Shown here piece by piece: positions 12,449 through 24,304 of a stretch of 64,000 nucleotides of DNA. Location: NCBI RefSeq assembly GCF_003086295.3, contig NC_092051.1, positions 12,454,810 through 12,518,809 of the forward strand. The letters are read 5' to 3'. The number at the start of each line of letters is the position of its first letter. The first letter of the stretch is position 1. The position numbers and the translations under genes were made by a program. A model generated the notes under the pieces. That model saw nothing but the letters and a program-made list of their open reading frames with translations. It was not told the DNA's origin and did not search any database. The DNA comes from Arachis hypogaea. Lineage: Eukaryota > Streptophyta > Magnoliopsida > Fabales > Fabaceae.

Positions 12449-12544
12449 TAAAGGATATTGTACTCTTTTTCCTTCACTAAAGTTTTTTTTCACTGAATTT
12501 TTTTAGTAAAGTTTTAATGAGGCAATAATCGTAAATGGTCATCC

Positions 12545-12553
12545 AAAGGGAAG
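12545..12553 (+). other. Copia-1 polypurine tract
   Basis: AAAGGGAAG lies immediately before the TGTTAAAATAAG start of the 3' LTR; the usual plus-strand primer position. Confidence 0.7.
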
Positions 12554-12942
12554 TGTTAAAATAAGTATATGGTATAGATGACCATTAATATGGGCGGCTG
12601 AAGTTTTCAAGGCAAAAAAACTCAAGATTCCTATGAAGACTAGCTTTTAATAAAGGTCGAAAAAGATAACCTTGTACAAGTATAAATAAGGCTTCGTACC
12701 CTGAGATATGAGACATACAAAACAGCAATAAAATTCTCTCTCTCTCTCTTATACGACTAACTACAATCTTCTCGCTTATATTACTAAAACAATTTTCTCT
12801 CTCTTCATATATAGTAAATATATTAATTATATATATATATATATATATTATATTGATATAATAGTTCTAGTGAATATTATTACTATAGTTATCTAATTAT
12901 ATTTTCAAATTTTATATTTGTTATCTCTTCCTTATTTATTTA
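12554..12942 (+). repeat. Copia-1 3' LTR, main part
   Basis: Direct repeat of the 5' LTR, starting TGTTAAAATAAG. It is interrupted at TATTTATTTA (12933-12942) by the MULE. The LTR resumes at 19704. It differs from the 5' LTR by scattered substitutions and a longer AT run. Confidence 0.9.
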
Positions 12943-13293
12943 TGGCCACGGATTTGTTACTCCCACTTATTAACCAACATAAAAATATTTATAAATTAGA
13001 CCCCGTTTTTTTATTTTTGGAAAAACCAATAATTAAAATTTGCCTCTCTGTTTTTTACTTTTTACACATTTTCCTTTTCGTTCAATCAAAATTTCTAAGA
13101 GATGAATCAATTACCTCTGCTAGGGTTTATCATTCATTCTTCACCCTTCCCTAGATGAGACAATTCTTTTTAGCATTCCTCCTTGCCCCTTCTCTTTTTA
13201 TATATTGGCGCTTTGTTCTTCTTCCTCACTACTAATTCCGGTCTCAGTCCTTCTCTCGCACCTCTGCCCTTGCGAACTAGCCTTTTTAAGGTG
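12943..13293 (+). repeat. MULE left terminal inverted repeat
   Basis: Reverse complement of 19331-19693. The open frames seen at 12918-13154 (+) and 19334-19684 (-) encode the same peptide (for example NIYKLDPVFLFL) only because they are the two TIRs; they are not genes. Confidence 0.85.
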
Positions 13294-13566
13294 CAGTTCC
13301 CCACTTTCCTTAGGTACTTAACATATTGTCATAATTTACCTCTCCTCATTACTCTCTTCCGATAGACAACCTCTACTCCACACTACATTTGTTATGTTTT
13401 TTCTTAATCTGCATATTTGTGTATATTGATCATATTCTGATATTTGCAGAGCTTAAAAAGAACAGAAAAAGGTTAACTTAATTTAAGTTTCGGGTTTGAA
13501 ATTCTTCAGGGAAGAGAGGAAATTCCTAATAAACAACTCAGTCTTACAAATGTCATTTTCATGCAG

Positions 13567-15718
13567 AGTATTGCACATTATGCAAAGGGATGCTCAGGAA
13601 GATCCTGCAATATTTTCCGATGCCCTACATGCAAGGAGACTAGTTAATCAGGTTCTATGCCATCCTTTCGGTGTTACTTGGTGCATAAATGCAATCTCGT
13701 ATTTTTTGAAAGAAAAAGTTACAATTTCATCTGGAATCTTAGGTTCTTAAGGCATTTGAAAATAAATTTTCTAATTAGCAATTATGGTTCGTTTATTTAT
13801 TGTTTTTTGTTCTCGTGTAGAAGCTAATTTTGATCTGATCTTGTATACTGTTAGGTGGATAGAAAATTGGTTAAGCAGACAGTGATGACATCAGTATATG
13901 GTGTCACGTACATTGGTGCGCGTGAGAAGATAAAGAGGAGGTTGAAAGAAAGAGAATCCGGTTTAGATGATGACAAACTCGTTGGCGCTTCTTGTTATGC
14001 TGCAAAGGTGAGAGGGTGAAAATAACTCTGTATTATAGATATATATTATCCTTGTAGCATAACATGTATTGCTTGTTTAATCTCATTTCCTTCTCAGGTC
14101 ACCTTAACTGCCTTGGAGATGTTTCAAGGTGCACGGAATATTATAAAATGGCTTTGTGACTGTGCAAAAGTATGTTACAATCTTCCTTCTACCTACATGT
14201 GTGATGCACATATTCTGATTCTTGTTTCGTCCTTTTGTTGTCGTCGTTGTATTAGTAACAGAATTGGTATGACAATAACCTTGAATAGGTAATTGCATCT
14301 GAAAATCAGCCAGTCTGCTGGACCACTCCTCTTGGACTTCCTGTTGTGCAACCTTACCGGAAACTTGGAAGGCATATTGTAAGTATAGTAGAATTTCCAT
14401 GAAATATACTTCTCAGGTTATGTTTGGATGGAGGATTATCGTTTTATTCTTTCAATTTTTAAAAAAGAACTTCAAAATATTGTTTACTTTAAACCTCAAT
14501 TCGTCATCCCTTCCAAAATCCTCCATGCCAAATATACCCTCAATTTTTGAGTTTATGGCTTTATATAGGTTAATGCTATTATTATGTGATGGGTTACAGG
14601 TCAAAACTTTACTTCAGATGTTGACATTGCAACGAAAAACAGATAAGGTAAGCTTAACATCATGTATAGATATTTGGATCATTTACTTCGGAGGCAATTA
14701 GATTTTATCTATTAACTATTTTATGCTTTGCCTAAGGCATCCCTATTGATTATAATTTATAAGAAGTTATGATATGAAAATAAAACCAAGATTCAAAACA
14801 TAGGGAAGCTAAATAACATTGAAACTATTCAGAAATTTGTACTCCTTCAATGACCTAAATAACAGCTTAGGATTTAAATTTTTAACAATAATATGAAATT
14901 GTTTTGTTCTATAAATGTTATAGGTCATGGCAAAGAGGCAGAGGACAGCATTTCCCCCAAATTTTAATCACTCACTTGATGGTACTCATATGATGATGAC
15001 TGCAGTGGCCTGCAAAAAAAGAAGGCTTGAATTTTGCAGGTTTTTGCTAGTTAGGTTCTTCTCATTCAGATTTGATTTATAATGATTAAAATGCTTACAA
15101 GGAATGATTTCTGCTCATATATTTAGGGGTTCATGACTCATATTGGATGCATGCGTGTGATGTGGATAGAATGAACAGAATACTCAGAGAGAAGTTTGTT
15201 GAACTCTATGAGACCCTAGTACTGGAAAATGTATGGTTTAGATGTTAACGTCATTTACATGATATGCTATTATTTTTAATCTCTGGTATTCTTGGAAATA
15301 TTTGAGGGAAAATTGATTTTATTATCTTTAGTTTCGTTGGTATTTTCATACTTGCTTGTGTAATTAAATAGTGGATACTTCTTTTGGTATTGTGCTTTGT
15401 TTTCTGCAACCTGAAATCTGGTTTGAATTTCTAAAAAAAAATGACGGGAAAAACCAGTCTATGTTTTTAGTAGATGGGGAAACTTATGTGACTAGATGCA
15501 AAGGTTGATATTAATGGTTAATTTATTTTATTTTATATTTGTATAAATAGCCTTTGTAATTTCTAGGTTACTCCTAGATCTGTTAACCTGTTCTTATTTG
15601 TGAGCAGTTACTGGAGAGCTTCCAGGGGTCTTTCTCAACATTAATGTTCCCCCCATTACTGGAACGGGGAGACTTCGACCTAAGGGAAGTTTTAGAGTCA
15701 CCATATTTCTTCAACTGA
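13567..15718 (+). pseudogene. Captured 3' end of phage-type organellar RNA polymerase (RPOT)
   Basis: Eight exon-like blocks with GT/AG borders: 13567-13651, 13855-14007, 14098-14169, 14289-14378, 14600-14647, 14924-15039, 15127-15230, 15608-15718. They encode the C-terminal part of a T7-like single-subunit RNA polymerase, which transcribes mitochondrial or plastid DNA. Visible landmarks are [20 protein letters not shown] (motif B with catalytic Lys and Tyr), [25 protein letters not shown] (motif C Asp) and the family ending ESPYFFN followed by TGA. The N-terminal half and motif A Asp are absent. A run of seven A at 15014-15020 has one extra base compared with the expected reading, which shifts the frame just before HDS. 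One residue is also missing near ALEMFQ. Introns are kept, so capture was at DNA level. Confidence 0.88.
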
Positions 15719-16900
15719 TCTTTCTGCAGCCCTCTGTAGGGCATGGACTCTTTCTTTAGGGTTTATTGACTGCATTCTGAGTTATTTCGACATGTGCATA
15801 ATAGCGACAACCGTTCTTCCGAATGCGCTCGCGATACAGGCCGTTCCTCGGTGGCATTATATATCTTTGAAGGCATCCAGGGTCTTGAGGAGGACTCTTG
15901 TCTGGTATGATAATATAAATTCACCCGTCCCACTGGAATTTTTGAGGGTATATACCTTAACACCAGATAGAAGCTTTCGTAGCTTTTGCAACCATGATGC
16001 TTTCAAGAAAAAAATAGCCAAGGGATAAAGCTTGGCATTGCTAGTTAGTGAGTGTAGTAGTTGTTGATTTCAAGAATTTGGGAAGAGATCTGCGAATAAG
16101 TTCAGCTCACAAGTCTCCATGAAAACTATCCCAAGGATAGTTGCAAGACCATCTTTGATATCAAGAGAATAGAGAATGTGTACCTTAGATAAGGTTTTAC
16201 ATGTGTATTTTGTACAAGCTTTCTTTTGTAAATAACTAAATATAAAAGAAACATTCTTTTTTATTATTTTATAACATGTTTAAGATAATTTATTGTAGAC
16301 ATTATATGCACCAAAAATAGAAAAAGAATATGAGCCCTTTTTAGCTCATGAAATTTCAGAGACCAAATGAAGTACTCATCTTTTCTTCCTTAAATAAACA
16401 TCTTCATGCATATGGGAAAACAATGAAGATTTTTCATAAGCATCTACATTTGCAAACCACCTTTAACATGATGAAATATTGAAATGTCATTTTCCTATCA
16501 CAATGGAGCCCTCCATTAATCCTCTTAACACCACACACCTACTTCAAATAAACCTTTACAGTGGCAGCAACAAAATTGTTTTCCAAATGACTCCATTATG
16601 TACTTCAAAAAAAAAAGAAAAAAAAAAGAGAAAGTCACTTGTTAGTAGCATTCTGATATCCTGTGGCTGTACTAATGGTAAAGTGCATCTTAACTTGCCA
16701 TGTCTACTAAATACACTACTGTTGTAACTTAAACACCAAGTAACCTCATCGTCATCCTTCCACTTCCAGTTGATAAAAGGATGCAGGTCAATGAGTTGTC
16801 CAACCAACTCTGCAGGTTCAATGAATCTTACCAGGTTCTACCGAATCCTCCCTCGATATCCATTATTTCTTGAAATCGGCAACGTTATGCATAAATCTGC
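15719..16900. other. MULE interior between the two captured 3' ends
   Basis: No gene seen. The part next to each stop codon is probably the captured 3' UTRs of the RPOT fragment (left) and the kanadaptin fragment (right). An A-rich tract lies near 16607-16630. Confidence 0.45.
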
Positions 16901-18336
16901 TCAGATACCATATTTTTCATTCAAAGAAGTTCGTCCATCACCTGATTGTCCTGCACACACGATACAGGAAAATATGAACATCCTTAAAAAATGACGATCC
17001 AATCATATAGTAAGGACATTGAAACCAATTATGCTTACCTTAAGGGGGAACCCATGTGTCATCTGTCTGATCGTTCAAAAATGATGGTTTCTCAGGCCCA
17101 AGCACTCTTTTAGGCTTCCTCTTCTCCTCATCTTGGTTTTCCACATCATCAATTGTATACAATCCCCTTTTGTGCTTTAATAATAAAGCCACAACATCCT
17201 CAGCCATTTTTTCACCCACATGAGCAGAAGTCGATTGCCGAGTGACATCATTACTATTTGCACCCGTCATCTCAACTTGTTTTCTTTTCCTTAAAATCAG
17301 ACCAGGGCAGCAGACTCAATATTAGATTCTCTAGTCTTTGCATCATCACCTGAAGCCAAAATTTTGTTCCTGTCCTTGTAGTCAACGAACTAGTTGGACT
17401 CGTCCGTATCATGCAAAGGGGCTATTGGTTGTTGGTTATCATCTGTAATCCTGTCTTCTACATTCCCAAGCCACTGGGACTTTGGAACCGTGTATACAAC
17501 ATTCTCACCCTCCACTTTGTCACTTCTAGGTTCTGACTTGTCCAAATCCATAGTTGCATCTCCAGGTTTCCCTTCTTGTATGGAGTTATCTGCCTTTGCA
17601 CAAGTGTCACTGATTTTCTGGGTTTTCACAAGTGGTTTCTTGTTATCGACCTTAGTACAAGGTTCACTGATTTTCTGGGTTTTTGCTTGTGGTTTCTTTT
17701 TTATGTTAGAGGCAACTTCTTGAGATTTGTTTGATTTGGGTTCTTGTGTTTTCAACTCCCTTTTTCTTGACAGCTTCGCCTGTTGGGTCAGCAATCTTCA
17801 ATAAGTAGCAAATCCTATCCAACTCCGACTGAAGAGTTGACAATTCCTTCTCAAGCTGCACACTTTTGTCTTGAACTGACAACAACAAAGAAATCAGCAA
17901 GGATAAGCTAACGTGTGCTAATGAAATGTCCAATTTAAGACTTGTAATTGCACATAAAGTTAGAGTTTGAAGGAACGAGACAACTCATTTTCTAGTATTA
18001 CTTCCAAACACATCAAAGCACACAATTGCATACAATGAATATGTGCAAATATAAGCAAGCAACCAGAAAAAGCAAACAAATATAACTCTTACCAAGTTAG
18101 AATGAAAGTCCAGACATGTAAGCATCAAGGGAATCATCAACTTCATCTTGTTTGGCAGACTCTAATGACATTTTATTCTTTTCAATTATAAGCAACTCTT
18201 TCTTCCCATTCATCTCCTGGATAATGGCATCTTTTTATCCAGAAGAGTATCAGCAGTCTCAATAGATTGGTTGTCACCAGGCTTCTGGCGAGAAGACGTT
18301 TTCTTTGTGCGGTCAAAAAATTCATCATCACCGTCG
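16901..18336 (-). pseudogene. Captured 3' end of kanadaptin (FHA-domain protein) gene
   Basis: Minus-strand exons at about 18336-18093, 17875-17039 and 16950-16901 encode the C-terminal third of a plant kanadaptin-like protein. Landmarks are DDEFFDRTKK, SIETADTLLDKK, LDAYMSGLS, a coiled-coil-like QLEKELSTLQSELDRICYLL, KIADPTGEAVKK, VPKSQWLG, KHKRGLYTIDDV, GPEKPSFLND, and the terminal exon GQSGDGRTSLNEKYG with TGA. The FHA domain itself is missing. Lesions: a one-base loss after LLDKK, a stop after SGLSF, an extra A after AVKKK, a TAG near 17390, a frame change near 17300 and a TAA at the last donor. Tail-to-tail with the RPOT piece inside the same MULE. Confidence 0.82.
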
Positions 18337-19330
18337 CTATACAATGCAAGTAATAACCATAGTGCTTTTAGTTGCATCACTTTATACATATGGTATACAT
18401 AAACCAAGATAACACATGAAATATCAGATTTGCTCCACAGTCTAAAAGAACAGCTTCTCAAAAAGGAGATAAAAGCATGTAAATAGTATTAAGCAGTTCA
18501 GATTATGAGTATATCCTCTGTCAAAACAAAAAAAATCCTAAAAATCACAGCATGTCACAAATTAAGCACAAAAAAAATAATAATGGAAAAAAAATCAGAG
18601 GTACAAGTTCTGAAATACAAACAAGAAACAAAGTGCTACTCAATACTTTCTTACAACTAAAGAATATAGGAACTGCAACCTAGCTTCTTCATGCACTTCA
18701 TCATAATAAACACAAGTTTATAAAAAGGAACACCATCTTACACCATCTTGAAGGTAAAATATTAACATCATTCTCGTTTTATTAACATCTAAATTTTCAC
18801 AAATTTTACAAGCAACTTAGGTCTCTTGCTACAATTCACACCCCATTTTCAAGATTTTTTCAAACCAGTATTCCTAGAACATTTGTATTATATCAAATAC
18901 TACCAAATATTATCGAAACTTCAGACACCAGTTAAAATGTTGCATGATAAATTTCATGTTCCGGATATAAGGGTGGATGCTTCACGGACCAAGTGAAAGC
19001 CATGAAATGCATTCCTCATAAATGCTTACCGTCTTATGCCATTGTCAACTAAAGAGAAACAATTTTAAATAGTTCATCAATTTTTACTGGTCAGAAACAT
19101 GTGTTCATGGATACTCAAAAATTATTGCAAAATCCATTGAAGAATTTCACTTTTGTTACAGTTGACTGGACAAGCATTGTCTATTTACATAGATCATTAC
19201 ATAGATAGAAATACTGAGTTAGGTACAAGTTATACTTGCACCGAGTCTCAAATTTATCATGAAATCCTACCAGAACAAGAGCATCCAAATTCACATAATT
19301 TTCATAGAAAAGACAATAAAATAAAATAAA
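18337..19330. other. MULE interior, no gene seen
   Basis: AT-rich DNA upstream of the kanadaptin fragment; probably captured intron or internal MULE sequence. No exon could be recognised on either strand. Confidence 0.4.
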
Positions 19331-19693
19331 ACCTTATAAGAGTAGTTCGCAAGTGCAGATGTGCGAAAGAAGGACCGAGACCGGAGTTAGTAGTGAGGAA
19401 GAAGAACAAAGCTCCAATATATAAAAAGAGAAGGGGGGGAGGAGGAATGCTAAAAAGGATTGTCTCATATGGAGAAGGGTGAAGAATGAATGATAAACCC
19501 TAGCAGAGGTAACTGATTCATCTCTTAGAAATTTTGATTGAACGAAAAAGAAAATGTGTAAAAAGTAGAAAACAGAAAGGCAAATTTTAATTATTGGTTT
19601 TTTCAAAAACAAAAAAACGGGGTCTAATTTATAAATATTTTTATGTTGGTTAACCTTACTCCCACGTAAAAGTGGGAGTAACAAATCCGTAGC
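19331..19693 (-). repeat. MULE right terminal inverted repeat
   Basis: Reverse complement of the left TIR. A short direct TIR mismatch, ACTCCCACGTAAAAGTGGGAGT (with its own internal palindrome near 19660-19680), distinguishes this end. Confidence 0.85.
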
Positions 19694-19703
19694 TATTTAT
19701 TTA

Positions 19704-19721
19704 TTTAGTTATTTTACAACA
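19704..19721 (+). repeat. Copia-1 3' LTR, terminal remainder
   Basis: TTTAGTTATTTTACAACA matches the last 18 bases of the 5' LTR (6688-6705) and is followed by the AAAAT target duplication. It proves the MULE sits inside the LTR. Confidence 0.85.
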
Positions 19722-19839
19722 AAAATAAAATAATATCTGATTGATTATTCATGTACATGATTATACTCATCCATAAACCCTAATTTTAATGTTCATTCAT
19801 ACAAAAAAAACACATCTAAAGAACAAAAAAAATTCAGAA

Positions 19840-20130
19840 GTATTGTTCTAGTGTTCTTCATCTTCCCTGGATTTTCTTACATCTCTCTCAAAGAACGTCT
19901 CTCTCCAAATTCTCTCTTCTCTCTCACACTAGCCCACTACAGTCTCTTTCAGTCTCACTCGAATCTCGTCTCAGTCACACTCGCCGGCGTCTCCACTTGT
20001 CGCGGCCTTCCCTGGGATCCTCGTCGCCGACGATAGAAGCAACTCGTCGGGTCGTCGTCGCTCGTCGTCTTCTGGTTTCGGGACCTCGCCGTCGCCGAGT
20101 CACCGTAGACCGTAGTCCGTTGGTGAGTCC
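19840..20130 (+). other. GC-rich leader-like exon
   Basis: A CT-rich stretch followed by CGTCGCCG-type trinucleotides, ending at a plausible donor (CCGTTG|GTGAGT, about 20122). It looks like a 5' UTR or first exon of a captured gene, or part of an LTR leader. Short open frames on both strands are of low complexity and no protein is recognised. 20131-20871 holds nothing I can name. Confidence 0.35.
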
Positions 20131-23100
20131 CTGCATCGTCGCTTCCCCTGTTCTGTCTTTTCCAAATTTTCCTTCTCCTTGTATTTTGAGATGATGTTGA
20201 ATTGCTAACCAATTAATTTACTTTGTTTCTGATCTAAATGTTGCTATAAATCATTGTCGGTAAAATCATTGTAATATTTTTCCCAAATTGACGTTATTGC
20301 TTCAGATCTTATGTGTGTGGACATGCACGTGGCTGGGTTGGGATTAAAGAAATCCCAGTCATTCGGATCTTTGGTTTGTGATTCAAACTCAATTGGGGTT
20401 CAGCCATTCACGTGTGTGTGATTTGTTCTGATTCCAAATGTGATTGTTTTTTTTTGTTCCTTTGTCGTGCCTGGTTTATGCAGATTACATGTTTGAGATT
20501 TTGATTTTATGGTTTTGAAGCTGAAAATTTTGCTATAGAATGTTCAATTTTCATTATATTCTATCACCTTCAATTTCGATAGTGAAGGTTTGAAGCCTTG
20601 ATTCAAAGGTAAGAAGAGATAGTTTTCAAGTTTATTGGCTGAATTAAGAAATTTGGGTGCCCTGCAGTTAACTTGTTTCTTTTTTAGCATTTATCAGTTG
20701 TTAATTATTGTCTATGTTCTCATTTTAGCAATTCTATTGAAAAGTATTCCAAAGTGCATAATTTTTTGAACTACACTGTAAGTGCATCTGTTCAAGCAGG
20801 TCCTGTTTTTTTTTTTTAATACTTTGATATCTGATTTCTTGACTGTCATTGGAATATGACCCGGTCATTTTATAAACACAGGTTTTGCTTGTTGTCAGCT
20901 CAATAAATTCTTATATGAATCAGATAAGATATTAACTGATTGATGAAACTGTCCTGTATGAACCACAATGAAAGAAATAAAAATTTCCTTGGAGTTGAAA
21001 TATATTTTGTTTTAAATTAAGGTTTCTTTTATAATGCATTCTTTCTTTTTTTTTTGCCAAAAATTTAATTTATTCAGTCAGAAATCAAGGTAACAAACTA
21101 ATTCCGTTAAAGTCAAAACTTACTTATTTATTTGATGTAATTCCTAGGATACATGTCATTATTGTTTCATGCTCACTGAGAACTTGTATGGATATCTCCC
21201 TTTTTAAAGTTGGTGGAAAGCAGATGCACAGGCTGAATTTGCCTTTTTAATTGCAAAGATAATTTATAACAATGAAATTAAAGGATTGGTTGTCATGGTT
21301 AAATTTATAGTTTACCTCTTAGGTCCTAGATATCTTAGTATGCTATGTCTTATGTTGCTCAAATTCATCTGTTGCATGAACCATTCATATATATATCTTT
21401 CCATATATCTCATTATCTATTTTCTTAAAGGTGTGGTTTCTTTGATGATTCCATCAATATCATTGTTTATTTAGTTGTTAATCCAACACTTTGTTCATGT
21501 AAAATAAATTGAATGCTTCTAGGTTTGGGTAAAGTGGGGAGAGAGACGCCAGTTCATTGCCCAGAACAAGCTAGGTAACTTAATTGATAATTTTTTATAA
21601 TAGATCAGTTGTTCATTCCTTCTTTGAATTGTCCAGTTATATTTAGGTCTTCCTAGTTTGTGATTAGTTCAACAATTGTCAGTGATTTGCCTTTTAGGTT
21701 GGATAGTACTTGATTTTGTTACAAAGTAGAAATTTGCTTCGATTCACACTTTCACTGTATCAACTGGTCTTTCACTCACTCACAGCTCATAACAAGCATG
21801 CCAGTAGCATTTGTCATAGTATACGTAAGATGTAGCTAATTTGAAATGCAGATTTTGATTATTTGGGAAGTCTTTTTTTTGAACAAATTTTACAAAAATA
21901 TATTCCTGTTGCCTCCATCTAGCCATGTTTATTATGCATGGTGATGCTCATTTAAATTGTTTTGGAAGTATTTTTCTTAAAATTTTACAAAAATATAATT
22001 ATTTCTATACTTTTATTTGCATATATAATAAAACTTCTAATATCTGGTTTTAGTGCTTTTTGAGAAAAGGGATAGTTTCCTCAGTGCTTTTTTCAAACTT
22101 GTTATTATACCAGTTGCAATTTGGATTAGTATGGCTTAGAGGATGTATCATTAGCTCATTACTTTAAACACAAACTATATTACCTTACTAACACAAGTTG
22201 AGGCTAAAATCATGTTTGGGCTTTGGGAGTTGGGACATAGCTCAGCTCAATTTTATTGAGCATATTTGAAATGAATTGAGACTTGGTTTGCATGCTTCAA
22301 TTCATTAACTAGGCTACTTTTTCAATGCCAAGACAAACATGCACTATGATTCTAATTAGATCCAATGATAATTGCATAGTTAACGGAACTAGCTTTTCAA
22401 GGTTGAATTGGGGATTTTAATGAATAAGCTATAAACCTCAAAGTGTCCATATTGTTAAATATCCGATGTTCTGAATGCTGCATGACATCTACATCTTCAA
22501 AGAACTACCCAATTTAGTTTATAATTAATTTTCAGTTGAACCAGTGGGACGATCTTATTTTTCACTTCCTCCCGCCAGGCTCACCTTTCTTTCTGTTATA
22601 TTTTTATGCTTACATATATTCTTTACAGGGATGACTTCCTGTCACAAGGTAGTTGGTGATATCAGTGCACTTAGGAGGTTGTATTATAATATGTACAAAT
22701 TTTCTTATTTCACAAAAATAGTTTTGCACTTGGTTGACTCGGTTAAGTAACAATAGAAGAAGGAAGTATGTAATGCATGAATCGTAATAAAATAATGGCC
22801 TAATTAAGCAACAAGATCCATTAGTTTACCTTAGGTTTCTTGAAATTTATTACCATGTTAATATTCTGGGGTAAAAAGTAAGTGAAAGATTATTGTGCGA
22901 TTTTATGTTCATCTGTCCTGTGTTAGTGGTTTTTTTCCTTGGCACTGTTCACTAATTTAGACAAGTGCCTTTCTCTAATATGCCCTCATTTTCAGGAATG
23001 TCACAATACACATATTTCATAACAATTTGATCACCGGTGAAAACTCATATAGCAAACTCTCTCTTGTTGATTTGAGGAGCTGTTTGATTTAGCCAATTCA

Positions 23101-24187
23101 GATTCAACTCCCACTTCTCAGTACCAATTTAGCATTACCGTTTTTTAGCTCTATAATGAACAGGTATTGTTCTCTTTTACTTACTATATACAACTATTCT
23201 GGTATCCAATGTTTGCTTCCTGGTAACTGTTGGCATTAGATTATCAAGGCCTTTTTTTTAAATGTTCCTGCAGGCTAGAGATCTTGTCTTGATTTTGCAA
23301 TGACTCCTTCTCATTGAGGTAAATATTTGTCATGGAATTTCGTAGCAGACAACATGTTAGTTTATTAGTTATGTATTTTTAGTTTTTACTGACTTCCTGA
23401 AGTTCCTTTCTAGCAGTAGCATCGATAGTTGTAAAGACGGTTCTCATGATGTTTTGAGAATCTCTAGTAAAACATCTCAAGATGGTTAATAATAATATTA
23501 TCGTTCTTTGGCAATAAAGGTCATTTGAATTGGGAGTTTGGCACAGCCCAATATTTTTCATTGTATGGTAATTTGTTTTTCTTGTTCAATGTTCATCTCA
23601 GGTGCAAGATTTACACCTTATTATTCCTGACTATTTCTTTTGAGTGGAGCAGTAATACACGCCCGCTTTCTTATCAGCAGGTTAATATTGTGTACATTAA
23701 AATTGCACTTTCATGGATATTCTGGTATTTTGGAAACTATGAGAGTAGACTATTAATTATTTCTTTATTATGCATATATATCAATTTTATAGATAAAGAT
23801 AATGTTCCTAGCTTTATAGATAAATATGGGTAGAAAAATGATACAAAACTCTATTGTAATTAGAACATACAAAGTAAGTATATGCCGTGAGTATATGCCA
23901 ATCAAGCAGTTTCCAGAACTCTTTCAAAATGCAGCTGAGTATATGCTGAGCAGGAAAAGAGGGGAATTTGTGTGATATTCAGTACAGTTTGAATAATATG
24001 TATCAGCTTTGCGTAGGGTCTTACATTTTGTAAAGGTCTAAAGGGAAATTAGGGTGTATTAATGCGACCATTCAAATGGTTATTGTAATTGATGTTAGTT
24101 CAGAACAATTGGAATTTTTAATTTATGCATGTTAAAATTGCTGATTATATCTCCCTTTCTCTAATAATTCTTCATGCATCTGTACAG

Positions 24188-24304
24188 GATCTGCCACAGA
24201 CCTTTCCTGGCCATCCATGGTTGGACACTCTCGAGGGACATGCTGCTCTTAGACGTGTTCTTGTTGTTTATTCTTTATGCGATTTTAATGTTGGATGTTG
24301 TCAG
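24188..24304 (+). pseudogene. TBC (Rab-GAP) domain exon fragment, copy 1
   Basis: A single 117-bp exon bounded by CAG and GTGG encodes DLPQTFPGHPWLDTLEGHAA followed by LRRVLVVYS and VGCCQ. The TFPGHPW and GYCQ phrases are typical of plant TBC1-type Rab GTPase-activating proteins; the Gln of the catalytic YxQ motif is present but the Tyr is Cys here. Copy 2 (46492-46608) keeps P, S and Y at three positions that read L, F and C here, so this copy has decayed further. No other TBC exons are recognised nearby. Confidence 0.75.

Larger units (their letters stand above)
12943..19693. mobile_element. Pack-MULE (Mutator-like element with captured genes)
   Basis: A 6.75-kb insertion in the copia-1 3' LTR. 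Its ends are long terminal inverted repeats: about 12943-13293 and 19331-19693 are reverse complements with few differences. The outermost bases read GGCCACGGATTTG on the left and ACAAATCCGTAGC on the right. The 10-bp flanks TATTTATTTA (12933-12942 and 19694-19703) match a Mutator-type 9-11 bp duplication, although the AT-rich target makes the exact edge uncertain by a base or two. No MURA transposase is visible. The interior carries fragments of two host genes, an RNA polymerase (plus) and kanadaptin (minus), so it fits the Pack-MULE definition. Confidence 0.85.
6316..19721 (+). mobile_element. Ty1/copia LTR retrotransposon, nested and defective
   Basis: The element begins TGTTAAGATAAG and ends TTTTACAACA, with identical 5-bp flanks AAAAT at 6311-6315 and 19722-19726. 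Its own sequence is about 5.5 kb: 5' LTR 6316-6705, gag, protease-integrase-RT-RNase H in copia order, PPT 12545-12553, then the 3' LTR. It is swollen by a Harbinger-like insertion (11307-12448) and a MULE inside the 3' LTR (12943-19693). Several stops and frameshifts inactivate the coding region. Matching TSDs prove one insertion event whose two ends are now separated by 13.4 kb. Confidence 0.9.
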
